From positions 2,232,001 through 2,296,000 of the forward strand of contig NC_020453.1 in the NCBI RefSeq assembly GCF_000344805.1: DNA of 64,000 nucleotides, written 5' to 3'. Positions 1-7,825 of this stretch are shown here, piece by piece (within the stretch, counting starts at the first letter, position 1; every line of letters starts with the position of its first letter). A program made the translations under genes and the position numbers. This DNA is from Bradyrhizobium oligotrophicum S58. GTDB lineage: Bacteria > Pseudomonadota > Alphaproteobacteria > Rhizobiales > Xanthobacteraceae. The notes under the pieces are model-generated. The model saw only the letters and a program-made list of their open reading frames with translations, made no database searches and was not told the origin of the DNA.

Positions 1-1
1 G

Positions 2-988
2 TCGGTGATCGGCGGCGCCGTGCTGCTGTGGATGGCGGGCAAGGCCTCGCCGGGCGACGTCACCTATGTGCTGACCAGCTACTACGTGATCCATGCTTAC
101 CTGCGCGACGTCGGCATGCACATCAACAACCTGCAGCGCGCGGTCAACGACATGGACGAGCTGGTCGCGATCCACAGCGAGCCGATCGGCATCGTCGATG
201 CCGAAGGTGCCAAGCCGATCGCAGTGACCGGCGGGCACATCGTGTTCGATGCGGTGACGTTCCACTATGGCGGCCATCGCACCCCGCTCTACGACCGGCT
301 GTCGGTGGACATCCGGCCGGGCGAGCGGATCGGCCTCGTCGGGCGCTCCGGCTCCGGCAAGACGACCTTCGTCAAGCTGGTGCAGCGGCTCTATGACGTG
401 ACCGATGGGCGGATTCTGATCGACGGTCAGGACATCGCGCGGGTGACGCAGGACTCGCTGCGCAGCCAGATCGCGATCGTGCAGCAGGAGCCGATCCTGT
501 TCCACCGCTCGCTGGCGGAGAACATCGCCTATGGCCGGCCGGGTGCCAGCCAGGCCGCGATCGAGCAGGCTGCGCGGCTTGCCAACGCGCATGAGTTCAT
601 CACGCGCCTGCCGAAGGGCTACGGCACGCTGGTTGGCGAACGCGGCGTCAAATTGTCCGGGGGCGAACGGCAGCGGGTGGCGCTGGCGCGGGCCTTCCTG
701 GCGGACGCACGCGTGCTGATCCTGGACGAGGCGACGTCGAGCCTGGATTCGGAGTCGGAGGCGCTGATCCAGGAGGCGATGGAGCGGCTGATGAAGGGCA
801 GGACGGCGATCGTGATCGCGCATCGTCTGGCGACCGTGCGCAGCCTCGACCGCATCCTGGTGTTCGACCGCGGCCGCATCGTCGAGCAGGGCAGCCACGC
901 CGCGCTGGTCGGCAAATCGGGCGGGCTCTATCGCAGCCTGTTCGAGCGGCAGGCGATCGAGTTCGGCCAGCTCTCGGCGGCAGGATGA
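2..988 (+). CDS. ABC exporter, fused permease/ATPase, 3' part (5' end outside window)
   Basis: This is the C-terminal part of a type-I ABC exporter half-transporter, with membrane domain and ATPase in one chain. The frame is open to the left edge, so the gene starts outside the window. The visible part holds the last membrane helix region, then a full nucleotide-binding domain: Walker A (GRSGSGKTT, about 340-366), signature LSGGERQ (about 654-674) and Walker B with D-loop (ILDEATSSLDSES, about 717-753), followed by an H-loop (IAHRL). All catalytic motifs are intact, so it should hydrolyse ATP. The family exports lipids, peptides or drugs across the inner membrane, and the substrate cannot be told from this fragment. 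A hairpin and the convergent rnpB gene follow it. Confidence 0.93.
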   Translation, partial: SVIGGAVLLWMAGKASPGDVTYVLTSYYVIHAYLRDVGMHINNLQRAVNDMDELVAIHSEPIGIVDAEGAKPIAVTGGHIVFDAVTFHYGGHRTPLYDRLSVDIRPGERIGLVGRSGSGKTTFVKLVQRLYDVTDGRILIDGQDIARVTQDSLRSQIAIVQQEPILFHRSLAENIAYGRPGASQAAIEQAARLANAHEFITRLPKGYGTLVGERGVKLSGGERQRVALARAFLADARVLILDEATSSLDSESEALIQEAMERLMKGRTAIVIAHRLATVRSLDRILVFDRGRIVEQGSHAALVGKSGGLYRSLFERQAIEFGQLSAAG

Positions 989-998
989 TCAAAATGGT

Positions 999-1031
999 GA
1001 GGGGCCCGGCGCTGTCGGCGCCGAGCCCCTC
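999..1031 (-). terminator. Hairpin terminator at the 3' end of rnpB
   Basis: GAGGGGC pairs with GCCCCTC and, after one mismatch, CGGCGC pairs with GCGCCG. Read on the minus strand, the stem is followed by a short T-run (ATTTTGATC). It lies just past the RNase P RNA 3' end and just past the stop of the convergent ABC gene, so it may end both transcripts. Confidence 0.65.
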
Positions 1032-1039
1032 ATGAACAT

Positions 1040-1480
1040 ATCAGCCGGCCTGTAAGCCGGGTTCTGTAGGGCACCGCCACGCTTGCGCATGACGATACGC
1101 GACGGCCATTCCTCTGGGATCGCGCTTGCGCGAGACCTCGGGCAACCTACCCGGACGGCGAGCCTGACATCGCTCCCGCGGACGTCATCGCCTGGCGGTC
1201 GTCTGCCTGGGGCGATTGTCTCCGCGTGGCCGTCCCTATTCGGTTTTGCTCCCGGTGGGGTTTACCATGCCGGTTCCGTTGCCGGCCCCGCGGTGCGCTC
1301 TTACCGCACCTTTTCACCCTTACTGCCTCCCTTGCGGGAGGAAGCGGTTCGTTCTCTGTGGCACTGTCCCTGGGGTCGCCCCCGCCGGACGTTATCCGGC
1401 ACCGCATGTCGATGGAGCCCGGACTTTCCTCCCCGGCGGCCTTTCGGCACCTGCCGGAGCGGCCGTCCGGCCGACTGATG
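1040..1480 (-). ncRNA. rnpB: RNase P RNA (M1 RNA), type A
   Basis: This is the catalytic RNA of ribonuclease P, which removes the 5' leader of pre-tRNAs. On the minus strand the universally conserved GAGGAAAGTCCGGGCTCC lies at 1414-1431. The 3' end has the conserved ACAGAACCCGGCTTACAG (about 1051-1068). The ends form helix P1: AGTCGGCC near 1472-1479 pairs with GGCCGGCT near 1043-1050, with one G-U pair. The length of about 440 nt fits alphaproteobacterial type-A RNAs. The exact ends are inferred from the P1 pairing and from the promoter spacing. Protein frames that cross this region are spurious. Confidence 0.95.
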
Positions 1481-1485
1481 GAGCC

Positions 1486-1514
1486 TGAATGGGACCTCCG
1501 GCGCGGCACGTCAA
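1486..1514 (-). promoter_or_regulatory. Candidate sigma-70 promoter of rnpB
   Basis: On the minus strand TTGACG (1509-1514) is followed after exactly 17 nt by CATTCA (1486-1491). The expected start 6-7 nt downstream falls at about 1480, where helix P1 begins. The -35 box is strong and the -10 box is poor. Confidence 0.5.
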
Positions 1515-1618
1515 GCCATCGATGCGCCAGCGAAAAATATTATGCTCATCGTGTCGTTCCCCGGACGCGCCGTTCGACTGGATGTCGGCGACCCAGCCGA
1601 ACGCAAGGAGCAAATCCC

Positions 1619-1972
1619 ATGCAATATCTGTTGATGATCTATCAGAACGAGGTCGAATACGCGAAGCGTGACAAGAACACCGAGCAGGCGATGCTGGCCG
1701 AGTACCAGACCTTCACCCAGTCGATCATCGCGAGCGGCAATTACAAGGGCGGCGACCGGCTGCAGCCGACCACGACGGCGACGACGGTGCGGGTTCGTGA
1801 CGGCAAGATGCTGACCACGGACGGCCCCTTCGCCGAAACCCGCGAACAGCTCGGCGGCTATTACATGATCGAGGCCAAGAATCTCGACGAGGCGATCGGC
1901 ATTGCTGCCCGGATTCCGGGCGCCCGTATCGGCTCGATCGAGGTGCGGCCGATCTGGCAGTACGATCATTGA
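1619..1972 (+). CDS. YCII/DGPF-domain protein
   Basis: A 117-residue single-domain protein of the YCII-related/DGPF family, a ferredoxin-like fold related to YciI. The family motif D68-G-P-F71 followed by E73 and EQLGGYY is present. The start is the ATG at 1619, preceded by AAGGAG at 1604-1609; a longer frame to the left would run through rnpB and is rejected. It lies 27 nt upstream of an ECF sigma factor on the same strand. Genes for DGPF proteins are the usual partners of ECF42 sigma factors, so it is probably a target or co-regulated partner of that sigma factor. Its biochemical activity is not known. Confidence 0.9.
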   Translation: MQYLLMIYQNEVEYAKRDKNTEQAMLAEYQTFTQSIIASGNYKGGDRLQPTTTATTVRVRDGKMLTTDGPFAETREQLGGYYMIEAKNLDEAIGIAARIPGARIGSIEVRPIWQYDH

Positions 1973-1999
1973 GGCGGCCGGCGCTACGGGCCTGCGAAA

Positions 2000-3250
2000 A
2001 TGTCATCGATGACGCCTGACGCGATCGAGACGGTGTTCCGCGACGAGGCCGGCCGCGCGCTCGCGACCCTAATCAGGCTCGTCGGTGACTTCGATCTGGC
2101 CGAGGACGCGTTGCAGGATGCGTTTGCGGCAGCGCTGCTCAAATGGCGGGGGTCTGACGCCCCCGCCAATCCGCGCGCCTGGCTGGTCAATGTCGCCCGC
2201 AACAAGGCGATCGATCGGATCAGGCGACGGCGCAACTTTCGTGGCAAGGAACAACAGATCGTGCACGCGATCGAGCTCGATGCTGCGGACGAGGAGGAGG
2301 CCGCGCCGCCGGATCTCGACGACGACATGCTGCGGCTGATCTTCACCTGCTGCCACCCGTCGTTTGCGCCGGAGGTCCAGGTGGCGCTCACGCTGCGCAC
2401 GGTGTGCGGCTTGACCACGGCCGAGGCGGCTCGCGCCTTCCTGAGCACCGAGGAGGCGATGTCGCAGCGCCTGGTGCGGGCCAAGCAGAAGATCCGCCTC
2501 GCCGGCATTCCCTACGAGGTGCCGGGACGCGACGCACTCGAGGAACGACTTCGCGGCGTCCTGACCGTGATCTATCTGGTGTTCACCGAAGGCTATCTCG
2601 CGACCTCCGGCACCGAGCTGATTCGCCACGATCTCGCCTGCGAGGCGATCCGGCTCGGGCGGCTGCTTCTTGGCCTGATGCCGGACGCAGGGGACATCAA
2701 GGGCCTGCTCGCCCTGATGCTGCTGCACGATGCGCGCCGGGCCGGACGCACCGATGCGGCGGGCGACATCGTCCTGCTGGAGGAGCAGGACCGCTCGCTG
2801 TGGAATCGTGAGCAGATCGCAGAAGGCCTTGCGTTGGTCGAACAGGCGCTTGGCGTCAAAGGGCGTCCGCAGCCCTATACGGTCCAGGCGGCGATTGCCG
2901 CACTCCATGCCCAGGCGCCCAGCTACGATCAGACGGACTGGCGCCAGATCGTCGGACTTTACGAGGTGCTGCTGCGGATCGCGCCATCGCCCGTCATCGA
3001 ACTCAATCATGCGGCTGCGGTCTCGATGGTCGACGGCCCGGCGCGGGCGCTCGGGCTGGTCGATTCACTGGCCGCGCGCGGCGGCTTGAAGCAGTACGAC
3101 CTGTTGCCGGCGGTGCGGGCGGACCTGCTGCGGCGGCTCGATCGGCGCGAGGAGGCCCGCGCAGCCTATCTCGCGGCGAGCGACGCAACGCAGCTTGCAC
3201 CGCTCAAGCGTCTCTATGCCAGCCGGCTCGCCGAGCTCGATGCGGGGTGA
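2000..3250 (+). CDS. ECF RNA polymerase sigma factor, ECF42-type, with C-terminal TPR-like extension
   Basis: A 416-residue alternative sigma factor. Region 2 lies at about residues 10-75 (DLAEDALQDAF, then PRAWLVNVARNKAIDRIRR, the -10-binding part). Region 4 lies at about 110-165 (TLRTVCGLTTAEAARAFL, helix-turn-helix for the -35). The remaining 250 residues are a helical extension (FTEGY near 195, later TPR-like helices) typical of the ECF42 group and much longer than a classical 180-residue ECF sigma. No anti-sigma gene is adjacent. The DGPF gene directly upstream is the standard context for this group, in which the C-terminal extension is thought to replace an anti-sigma factor. The start ATG at 2000 lacks a strong ribosome site; the in-frame ATG at 2009 is possible. 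Confidence 0.92.
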   Translation: MSSMTPDAIETVFRDEAGRALATLIRLVGDFDLAEDALQDAFAAALLKWRGSDAPANPRAWLVNVARNKAIDRIRRRRNFRGKEQQIVHAIELDAADEEEAAPPDLDDDMLRLIFTCCHPSFAPEVQVALTLRTVCGLTTAEAARAFLSTEEAMSQRLVRAKQKIRLAGIPYEVPGRDALEERLRGVLTVIYLVFTEGYLATSGTELIRHDLACEAIRLGRLLLGLMPDAGDIKGLLALMLLHDARRAGRTDAAGDIVLLEEQDRSLWNREQIAEGLALVEQALGVKGRPQPYTVQAAIAALHAQAPSYDQTDWRQIVGLYEVLLRIAPSPVIELNHAAAVSMVDGPARALGLVDSLAARGGLKQYDLLPAVRADLLRRLDRREEARAAYLAASDATQLAPLKRLYASRLAELDAG

Positions 3251-3251
3251 A

Positions 3252-4103
3252 TCAGACGCGTGGCGCCGAATCCTCTGCCGGCAGGCTCGTCAGCAGCGCA
3301 TGCAACGTCCACAACGTGGAGCGGTCAGCGATGCCGTCGATCTTTTCGGGGCGGAAGTGCCGCTGGAATGCGGTGACGACCTCCATGGTGAGGCCGTCGA
3401 ATTTGCCGGTGATCGGCACGCCATAGCCATATCTGGCGAGCGCCTTCTGCAGGCCCTTGACGTCATCGCCGATGCTGCCGAGCTTCAGCGTCTCGCCCTT
3501 GGTGATCGCCGCCGGCTGCACCCAATGGCCGACGCCCGAATTTGCCAGCGAGTGCCACGGGAATTTCTCGCCAGGATCCTTCTTGCGCGACGGGGCGACG
3601 TCGGAATGACCGAGCACGCGGTGGGCCGGCACGTTGCGGCGGAGCATGATGCCGCGGCACAGCGCGATCACGGCCGCGATCTGCCGCGGCGGAAAATCCG
3701 GATAGCCCCAATCGTGACCGCGATTGACGATCTCGATGCCGATTGAGCAGGAGTTGATGTCCTCCTCGCCGCCCCAGGAGGACAGACCCGCGTGCCAGGC
3801 GCGCAGCGCCTCCGGCACGCATTGCACGATGCGCCCGTCCTCCAGCACAATGTAATGCGCGGACACCTCGGTGCCGGCAGTGCACAGCTTGGTGATCGCG
3901 CCGTCGACGTCGGGCATGCCGGTGTAGTGCAGGATGACCATGTCCGGCTGACGCCCGCCCTTGCGCTCGCCGAAATTCGCCGACGGGATCACGTCGGACG
4001 CGATCGACGAGTCCGGCGTGAACAGGGGCAGGTCTGAAATGCCCTTGGGGATCGGCAGCGCACGGGGGCGCTTCGATTCCGGCTTGTCGGAGGAGCTTGG
4101 CAT
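3252..4103 (-). CDS. N-acetylmuramoyl-L-alanine amidase (AmpD/AmiD type) with peptidoglycan-binding domain
   Basis: A 283-residue zinc amidase that cuts the bond between N-acetylmuramic acid and L-alanine in peptidoglycan or muropeptides. An Amidase_2 domain spans about residues 50-185, with likely zinc ligands H59 (ILHYTG), H166 (LGHSDV) and D176 (KKDPGEKFPW) and catalytic E124 (GIEIVN). A PG_binding_1 domain follows at about 205-270 (LGSIGDDVKGLQKAL, ending VTAFQRHFR). No signal peptide is visible, so it may work in the cytoplasm on recycled muropeptides, as AmpD does, although a wall-binding domain is unusual for that role. It is convergent with the sigma factor and diverges from the dcw cluster. 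Confidence 0.92.
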   Translation of the reverse strand: MPSSSDKPESKRPRALPIPKGISDLPLFTPDSSIASDVIPSANFGERKGGRQPDMVILHYTGMPDVDGAITKLCTAGTEVSAHYIVLEDGRIVQCVPEALRAWHAGLSSWGGEEDINSCSIGIEIVNRGHDWGYPDFPPRQIAAVIALCRGIMLRRNVPAHRVLGHSDVAPSRKKDPGEKFPWHSLANSGVGHWVQPAAITKGETLKLGSIGDDVKGLQKALARYGYGVPITGKFDGLTMEVVTAFQRHFRPEKIDGIADRSTLWTLHALLTSLPAEDSAPRV

Positions 4104-4620
4104 GAACGACTCGAAGCGGACGGCGACGGCAATGGCTCAAATCGAATAGGGCAGGCACTACTCTTTTACATGTGCCAGCCGCAATCGAAATCGCATCCCG
4201 ACCGATCATATTGATCGAGAGGAGGAGAGCGGCTCATCCGCGATCGATTCTGCCGTCCCCACTCAGCCGTGCCCAACATCCGCCACAGACCGTCAACGGT
4301 TTGTTAACGCTAAACGCCGTTACTAAGTGGTGAAGAGCCAAGCCGGCTTTCGGGACGGCAGCGCCACCATGCAAGGTCCTGCACGGGAGATCGCGGTGAC
4401 GAGCGGTGCCGGGAACACCCGGCGGCGCGCGACCGCTGTCGGATCGGGGATGCCGCCGGCACGACCAATGCGTGCCGGCGTTCGCGCATGGGGTTGGCGG
4501 GGCATCGACCGTCCCGGGAGATGGCTTGGCGAGTTGACGGGGCGCGAGGATCGAAGGCGCGATGGGCTCGCTGCCGAGCAAAGTCAGTCTGAAACAGCGG
4601 CATCCTCGCGGGGGTGGCGC
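4104..4620. other. Divergent intergenic region and dcw leader (517 bp), no gene recognised
   Basis: This stretch separates the leftward amidase from rsmH. The place next to rsmH is where mraZ normally lies, but no MraZ-like sequence was found in any frame. An open frame continuous with rsmH runs from 4327 but reads as low-complexity Arg/Gly text without RsmH similarity. A perfect inverted repeat CGATCA-TAT-TGATCG lies at 4203-4217, about 100 bp upstream of the amidase start. A GTTAAC-containing AT-richer patch at about 4300-4325 is a plausible promoter area for the cluster, but no convincing -35/-10 pair was identified. Confidence 0.6.
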
Positions 4621-5616
4621 GTGAGCACGGCTGACCAGCGGCACATCCCGGTGCTGGGTCCGGAAGCGGTCGAGATGCTCGCACCGCGCGACGGCGGAAC
4701 CTATCTCGACGCGACGTTCGGCGCCGGCGGTTACACACGCCTGATCTTGCAGACGCCGGGCACACGCGTGCTCGGAATCGACCGCGACAGCACCGCGATC
4801 GCCGGCGGCGCCGGTCTCGTCGCGGAAGCGGGTGGTCGCCTGACCCTGGTCGAAAGCCGCTTCTCGGCGATCGCCGATGTCTGTGTGTCGCAGGGCCTTG
4901 CCCGGATCGATGGCATCGTCATGGACGTCGGCGTGTCGTCGATGCAGCTCGATTCTGCCGCGCGTGGCTTCTCGTTCAGGTTCGACGGTCCGCTCGACAT
5001 GCGGATGGGCGGTGCGGGACCGACCGCCGCCGACATCGTCGCGCACGCCGCCGAGCGCGACTTGGCTGACGTCATCTACATCTTCGGCGAAGAGCGGCAT
5101 TCGCGTGGCGTGGCGCGCGCGATCGTCGCCGCGCGCAAGGAACAGCCGATCACGACGACGCGGCAGCTCGCCGACATCGTCGCGCGCGTGGTGAGGTCCA
5201 AGCCGGGCGACATTCATCCGGCGACCCGGACATTCCAGGCGCTGCGCATTCTCGTCAATGAAGAGCTCGATGAGCTCGAACAGGCGCTGTCTGCGGCCGA
5301 GCGCATCCTGGCGCCGGGCGGCCGGCTGGCCGTCGTCTCGTTCCATTCACTTGAGGACCGGATCGTCAAGACGTTCCTCGCCGAGCGCAGCAAGACCGGC
5401 GGCGGCTCGCGCCATCTGCCGGAGATCGCCCAGGAGACGCCGAGCTTCCACCTGCTGAACCGCAAGCCGGTCGTGGCTGCGGAGACCGAGATCGAGGCCA
5501 ATCCTCGCGCGCGTTCCGCCAAGCTGCGCGGCGCGGAACGCACGGCAGCGCCGGCGCACGTCCCGCCATCGTCGTCGCCCTGGCCGCGCCTGGCCGATGT
5601 CCTGCGAGGAGGGTGA
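4621..5616 (+). CDS. rsmH: 16S rRNA (cytosine-1402-N4)-methyltransferase
   Basis: RsmH (MraW) transfers a methyl group from SAM to N4 of C1402 in 16S rRNA, in the P-site of the small subunit. The protein begins [13 protein letters not shown], the usual RsmH N terminus. The SAM site follows ([12 protein letters not shown], about residues 30-41), then [14 protein letters not shown] (about 98-111), FDGPLDMRM and [11 protein letters not shown] near residue 245. The GTG at 4621 is chosen because homology begins at residue 7; this gives 331 residues, normal for the family. It heads the dcw cluster, and ftsL starts 3 nt after its stop. Confidence 0.95.
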   Translation: MSTADQRHIPVLGPEAVEMLAPRDGGTYLDATFGAGGYTRLILQTPGTRVLGIDRDSTAIAGGAGLVAEAGGRLTLVESRFSAIADVCVSQGLARIDGIVMDVGVSSMQLDSAARGFSFRFDGPLDMRMGGAGPTAADIVAHAAERDLADVIYIFGEERHSRGVARAIVAARKEQPITTTRQLADIVARVVRSKPGDIHPATRTFQALRILVNEELDELEQALSAAERILAPGGRLAVVSFHSLEDRIVKTFLAERSKTGGGSRHLPEIAQETPSFHLLNRKPVVAAETEIEANPRARSAKLRGAERTAAPAHVPPSSSPWPRLADVLRGG

Positions 5617-5619
5617 GCG

Positions 5620-6012
5620 ATGCGGCTCCTGCACCTCGTCGTGATCTGCTCGCTGATCTTCGCGGCGGCCTATGTCTATCGCATCAAGATGGACTCGACC
5701 GCGCGCGTCGAGCGCGTGCTGCAGCTGCGCGCCGAAATCCGCGAGCAGCGCGAAGCCATCGCGATCCTGCGCTCGGAATGGGCCAAGCTCGATGCGCCGC
5801 TGCGTTTGCAGGGGCTGGTCGAGCGGCATCTGCCGCTGAAGCCGCTCAATGCCACGCAGTATGACAGCCTGAAAAATCTGCCGGAGCGTCCGCCGCGGTT
5901 CACCCGTCCGGACAATCCGGATCCGATCGGATCGATGATCGATACGATCGACGCGATCAATGAAGAGCCGCCCGTGACCGGATCCGTGCCTCGTCCGGAG
6001 GATCAGCAATGA
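5620..6012 (+). CDS. ftsL: Cell division protein FtsL
   Basis: A 130-residue bitopic inner-membrane protein of the divisome. FtsL with FtsB and FtsQ forms the subcomplex that activates the FtsW-FtsI septal synthase. One membrane helix lies at residues 4-20 and is followed by a periplasmic coiled coil at about 25-60 (RVERVLQLRAEIREQREAI). A proline-rich tail follows, as is common in rhizobial FtsL. Identification rests mainly on size, topology and position between rsmH and ftsI, since FtsL diverges strongly in sequence. The ATG at 5620 is preceded by GAGG, and its stop overlaps the ftsI start as ATGA. Confidence 0.92.
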   Translation: MRLLHLVVICSLIFAAAYVYRIKMDSTARVERVLQLRAEIREQREAIAILRSEWAKLDAPLRLQGLVERHLPLKPLNATQYDSLKNLPERPPRFTRPDNPDPIGSMIDTIDAINEEPPVTGSVPRPEDQQ

Positions 6013-7757
6013 CCGATCAGCTTCGGCCTCGCGTCAAGCCGCAGGAACCCTGGCGACAGCGACTGGTGCGCACGCTGCTGTACGGGCGCAATGTCGATCG
6101 CACCGCCAAGGCGCGCGCGCGCGTCGGCCTGGCGATCATCGCCTTCGCCGCCGTCTATGCCGTCATCGGCGGCCGGCTCGTGATGTTCGCAGTCGGCTCC
6201 GACGGCCCTAGCGCGCGGCGGGCTGCGCAGCAGGACGCCATTGCCACCGCGCGCCCCGATATCGTCGACCGCAACGGCGCCGTGCTGGCGACCGATGTCA
6301 AGACGCCGAGCCTGTTCGCCGAGCCACGCCGCCTCATCGACAAGGATGAGGCGATCGAGCTGCTCACCGCGACCTTGCCCGATCTCGATACGAACGAAGT
6401 GCGCGAGCGCATGATGTCGCGCAAGGGCTTCGTCTGGCTCAAGCGCGAGATGACGCCGAAGCAGCAGCAGGACATCCATCGCCTCGGCCTGCCGGGCGTC
6501 GGCTTCTTGCGGGAAAACAAGCGCGTCTATCCGACCGGCAACGAGGTTGCGCATCTGATCGGCCTGGTGAACATCGACAACCAGGGCATCGCCGGCATGG
6601 AGAAGTGGCTCGACAATCAGGGGCTCGCCGACCTGCACCGCGCCGGCTTCGCCACCGATCGCCTGCAACGGCCGATCGAGCTCTCGGTCGATCTGCGCGT
6701 CGAGCATGCGCTGCGCGACGAACTGCTCAAGGCCAAGGACAAGTTCAAGACCAAGGCGGCCTCCGGTCTCGTCGTCAACGTCAGGACCGGCGAGATCATC
6801 GCGATGGTGTCGCTGCCGGACTTCGATCCGAACAGCCCGAAAGAGGCGCATGATCCGGATCGGATCAACCGCCTGACGACGGGCGTCTACGAGATGGGCT
6901 CGACTTTCAAGGCCTTTACCCTGGCGATGGCGCTGGACAGCGGCAAGTACGATCTCAACTCGCTGTGGGATGCGCGCGGGGCGCTGCATTACGGCAAGTT
7001 CGCGATCCATGACGACGAGCCGAAGGGGCGCTTCCTCAACATGAAGGAGGTGTTCTACTTCTCCTCCAACGTCGGGGCGGCCCGGATCGCATTGGCGCAG
7101 GGCGTGGAAGCGCACAAGGCTTTCCTGCGCAAGATGGGCCAGTTCGACCGGTTGCGCACCGAGCTGCCGGAGAGCGCCTCGCCGATCCTGCCCAAGCGTT
7201 GGAGTGAATTGAACACGATCACGATCTCGTTCGGTCACGGCATGGCGGTGGCGCCGCTGCAGGGCGTGATGGGCGTCAGCGCGCTGGTCAATGGCGGCTA
7301 CCTGATCCCGCCGACCTTCATGAAGCGCACCGAGGCCGAGGCGATGCAGATCGCCAAGCGCGTCATCAAGCCGGAGACCTCGGAGAAGATGCGCTACCTG
7401 ATGCGTCTGAACGCCGAGATCGGCACCGCGAAACATGCCGACGTCAAGGGCTATTACATCGGCGGCAAGACCGGCACCGCCGAGAAGGTGATCAACGGCC
7501 GCTATGCCAAGAAGAAGGTGCTGACCCTCTTCACCGCCGTGATCCCGGCAGACAAGCCAAAATACCAGCTCCTGATCATGCTGGACGAGCCGCAGCCGCT
7601 CAAGGAAACCTACGGCTTCATCACCTCCGGCTGGAACGCGGTGCCGACCGCCGGCAATGTGATCTCCCGGATCGGGCCGTTATTGGGAATCGAGCCCCGT
7701 TTCGATCTGCCGCCGTCCGACCGCCAAATTCTTGCGGCATCGCGGCTGACACAGTAA
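6009..7757 (+). CDS. ftsI: Septal peptidoglycan transpeptidase PBP3
   Basis: FtsI is a class-B penicillin-binding protein that crosslinks septal peptidoglycan next to FtsW. The 582-residue chain has a cytoplasmic N terminus, one membrane helix at about residues 38-60, a dimerisation domain and a transpeptidase domain. All three active-site motifs are present: S298-T-F-K301, S352-S-N354 and K487-T-G489. The start overlaps the ftsL stop by four bases (ATGA), which suggests translational coupling. Its substrate is the lipid II polymer produced by the other genes of this cluster. Confidence 0.97.
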   Translation: MTDQLRPRVKPQEPWRQRLVRTLLYGRNVDRTAKARARVGLAIIAFAAVYAVIGGRLVMFAVGSDGPSARRAAQQDAIATARPDIVDRNGAVLATDVKTPSLFAEPRRLIDKDEAIELLTATLPDLDTNEVRERMMSRKGFVWLKREMTPKQQQDIHRLGLPGVGFLRENKRVYPTGNEVAHLIGLVNIDNQGIAGMEKWLDNQGLADLHRAGFATDRLQRPIELSVDLRVEHALRDELLKAKDKFKTKAASGLVVNVRTGEIIAMVSLPDFDPNSPKEAHDPDRINRLTTGVYEMGSTFKAFTLAMALDSGKYDLNSLWDARGALHYGKFAIHDDEPKGRFLNMKEVFYFSSNVGAARIALAQGVEAHKAFLRKMGQFDRLRTELPESASPILPKRWSELNTITISFGHGMAVAPLQGVMGVSALVNGGYLIPPTFMKRTEAEAMQIAKRVIKPETSEKMRYLMRLNAEIGTAKHADVKGYYIGGKTGTAEKVINGRYAKKKVLTLFTAVIPADKPKYQLLIMLDEPQPLKETYGFITSGWNAVPTAGNVISRIGPLLGIEPRFDLPPSDRQILAASRLTQ

Positions 7758-7825
7758 GCCGTCTCGAATCGCAGGCTTTGGAGCTGCCGCCGACCGGGCG
7801 GAGCCAGGACTGGTACGGAACCAGG

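Noticed and set aside
1083..1618. Open frames that cross 1083-1618, including one continuous with the DGPF protein
   Set aside because: They overlap the RNase P RNA gene, whose conserved core is clear. The DGPF similarity starts only at 1619 after a good ribosome site.
4327..4620. 98-codon in-frame extension at the N terminus of RsmH
   Set aside because: It is Arg/Gly-rich without similarity to RsmH, and the protein has normal length from the GTG at 4621.
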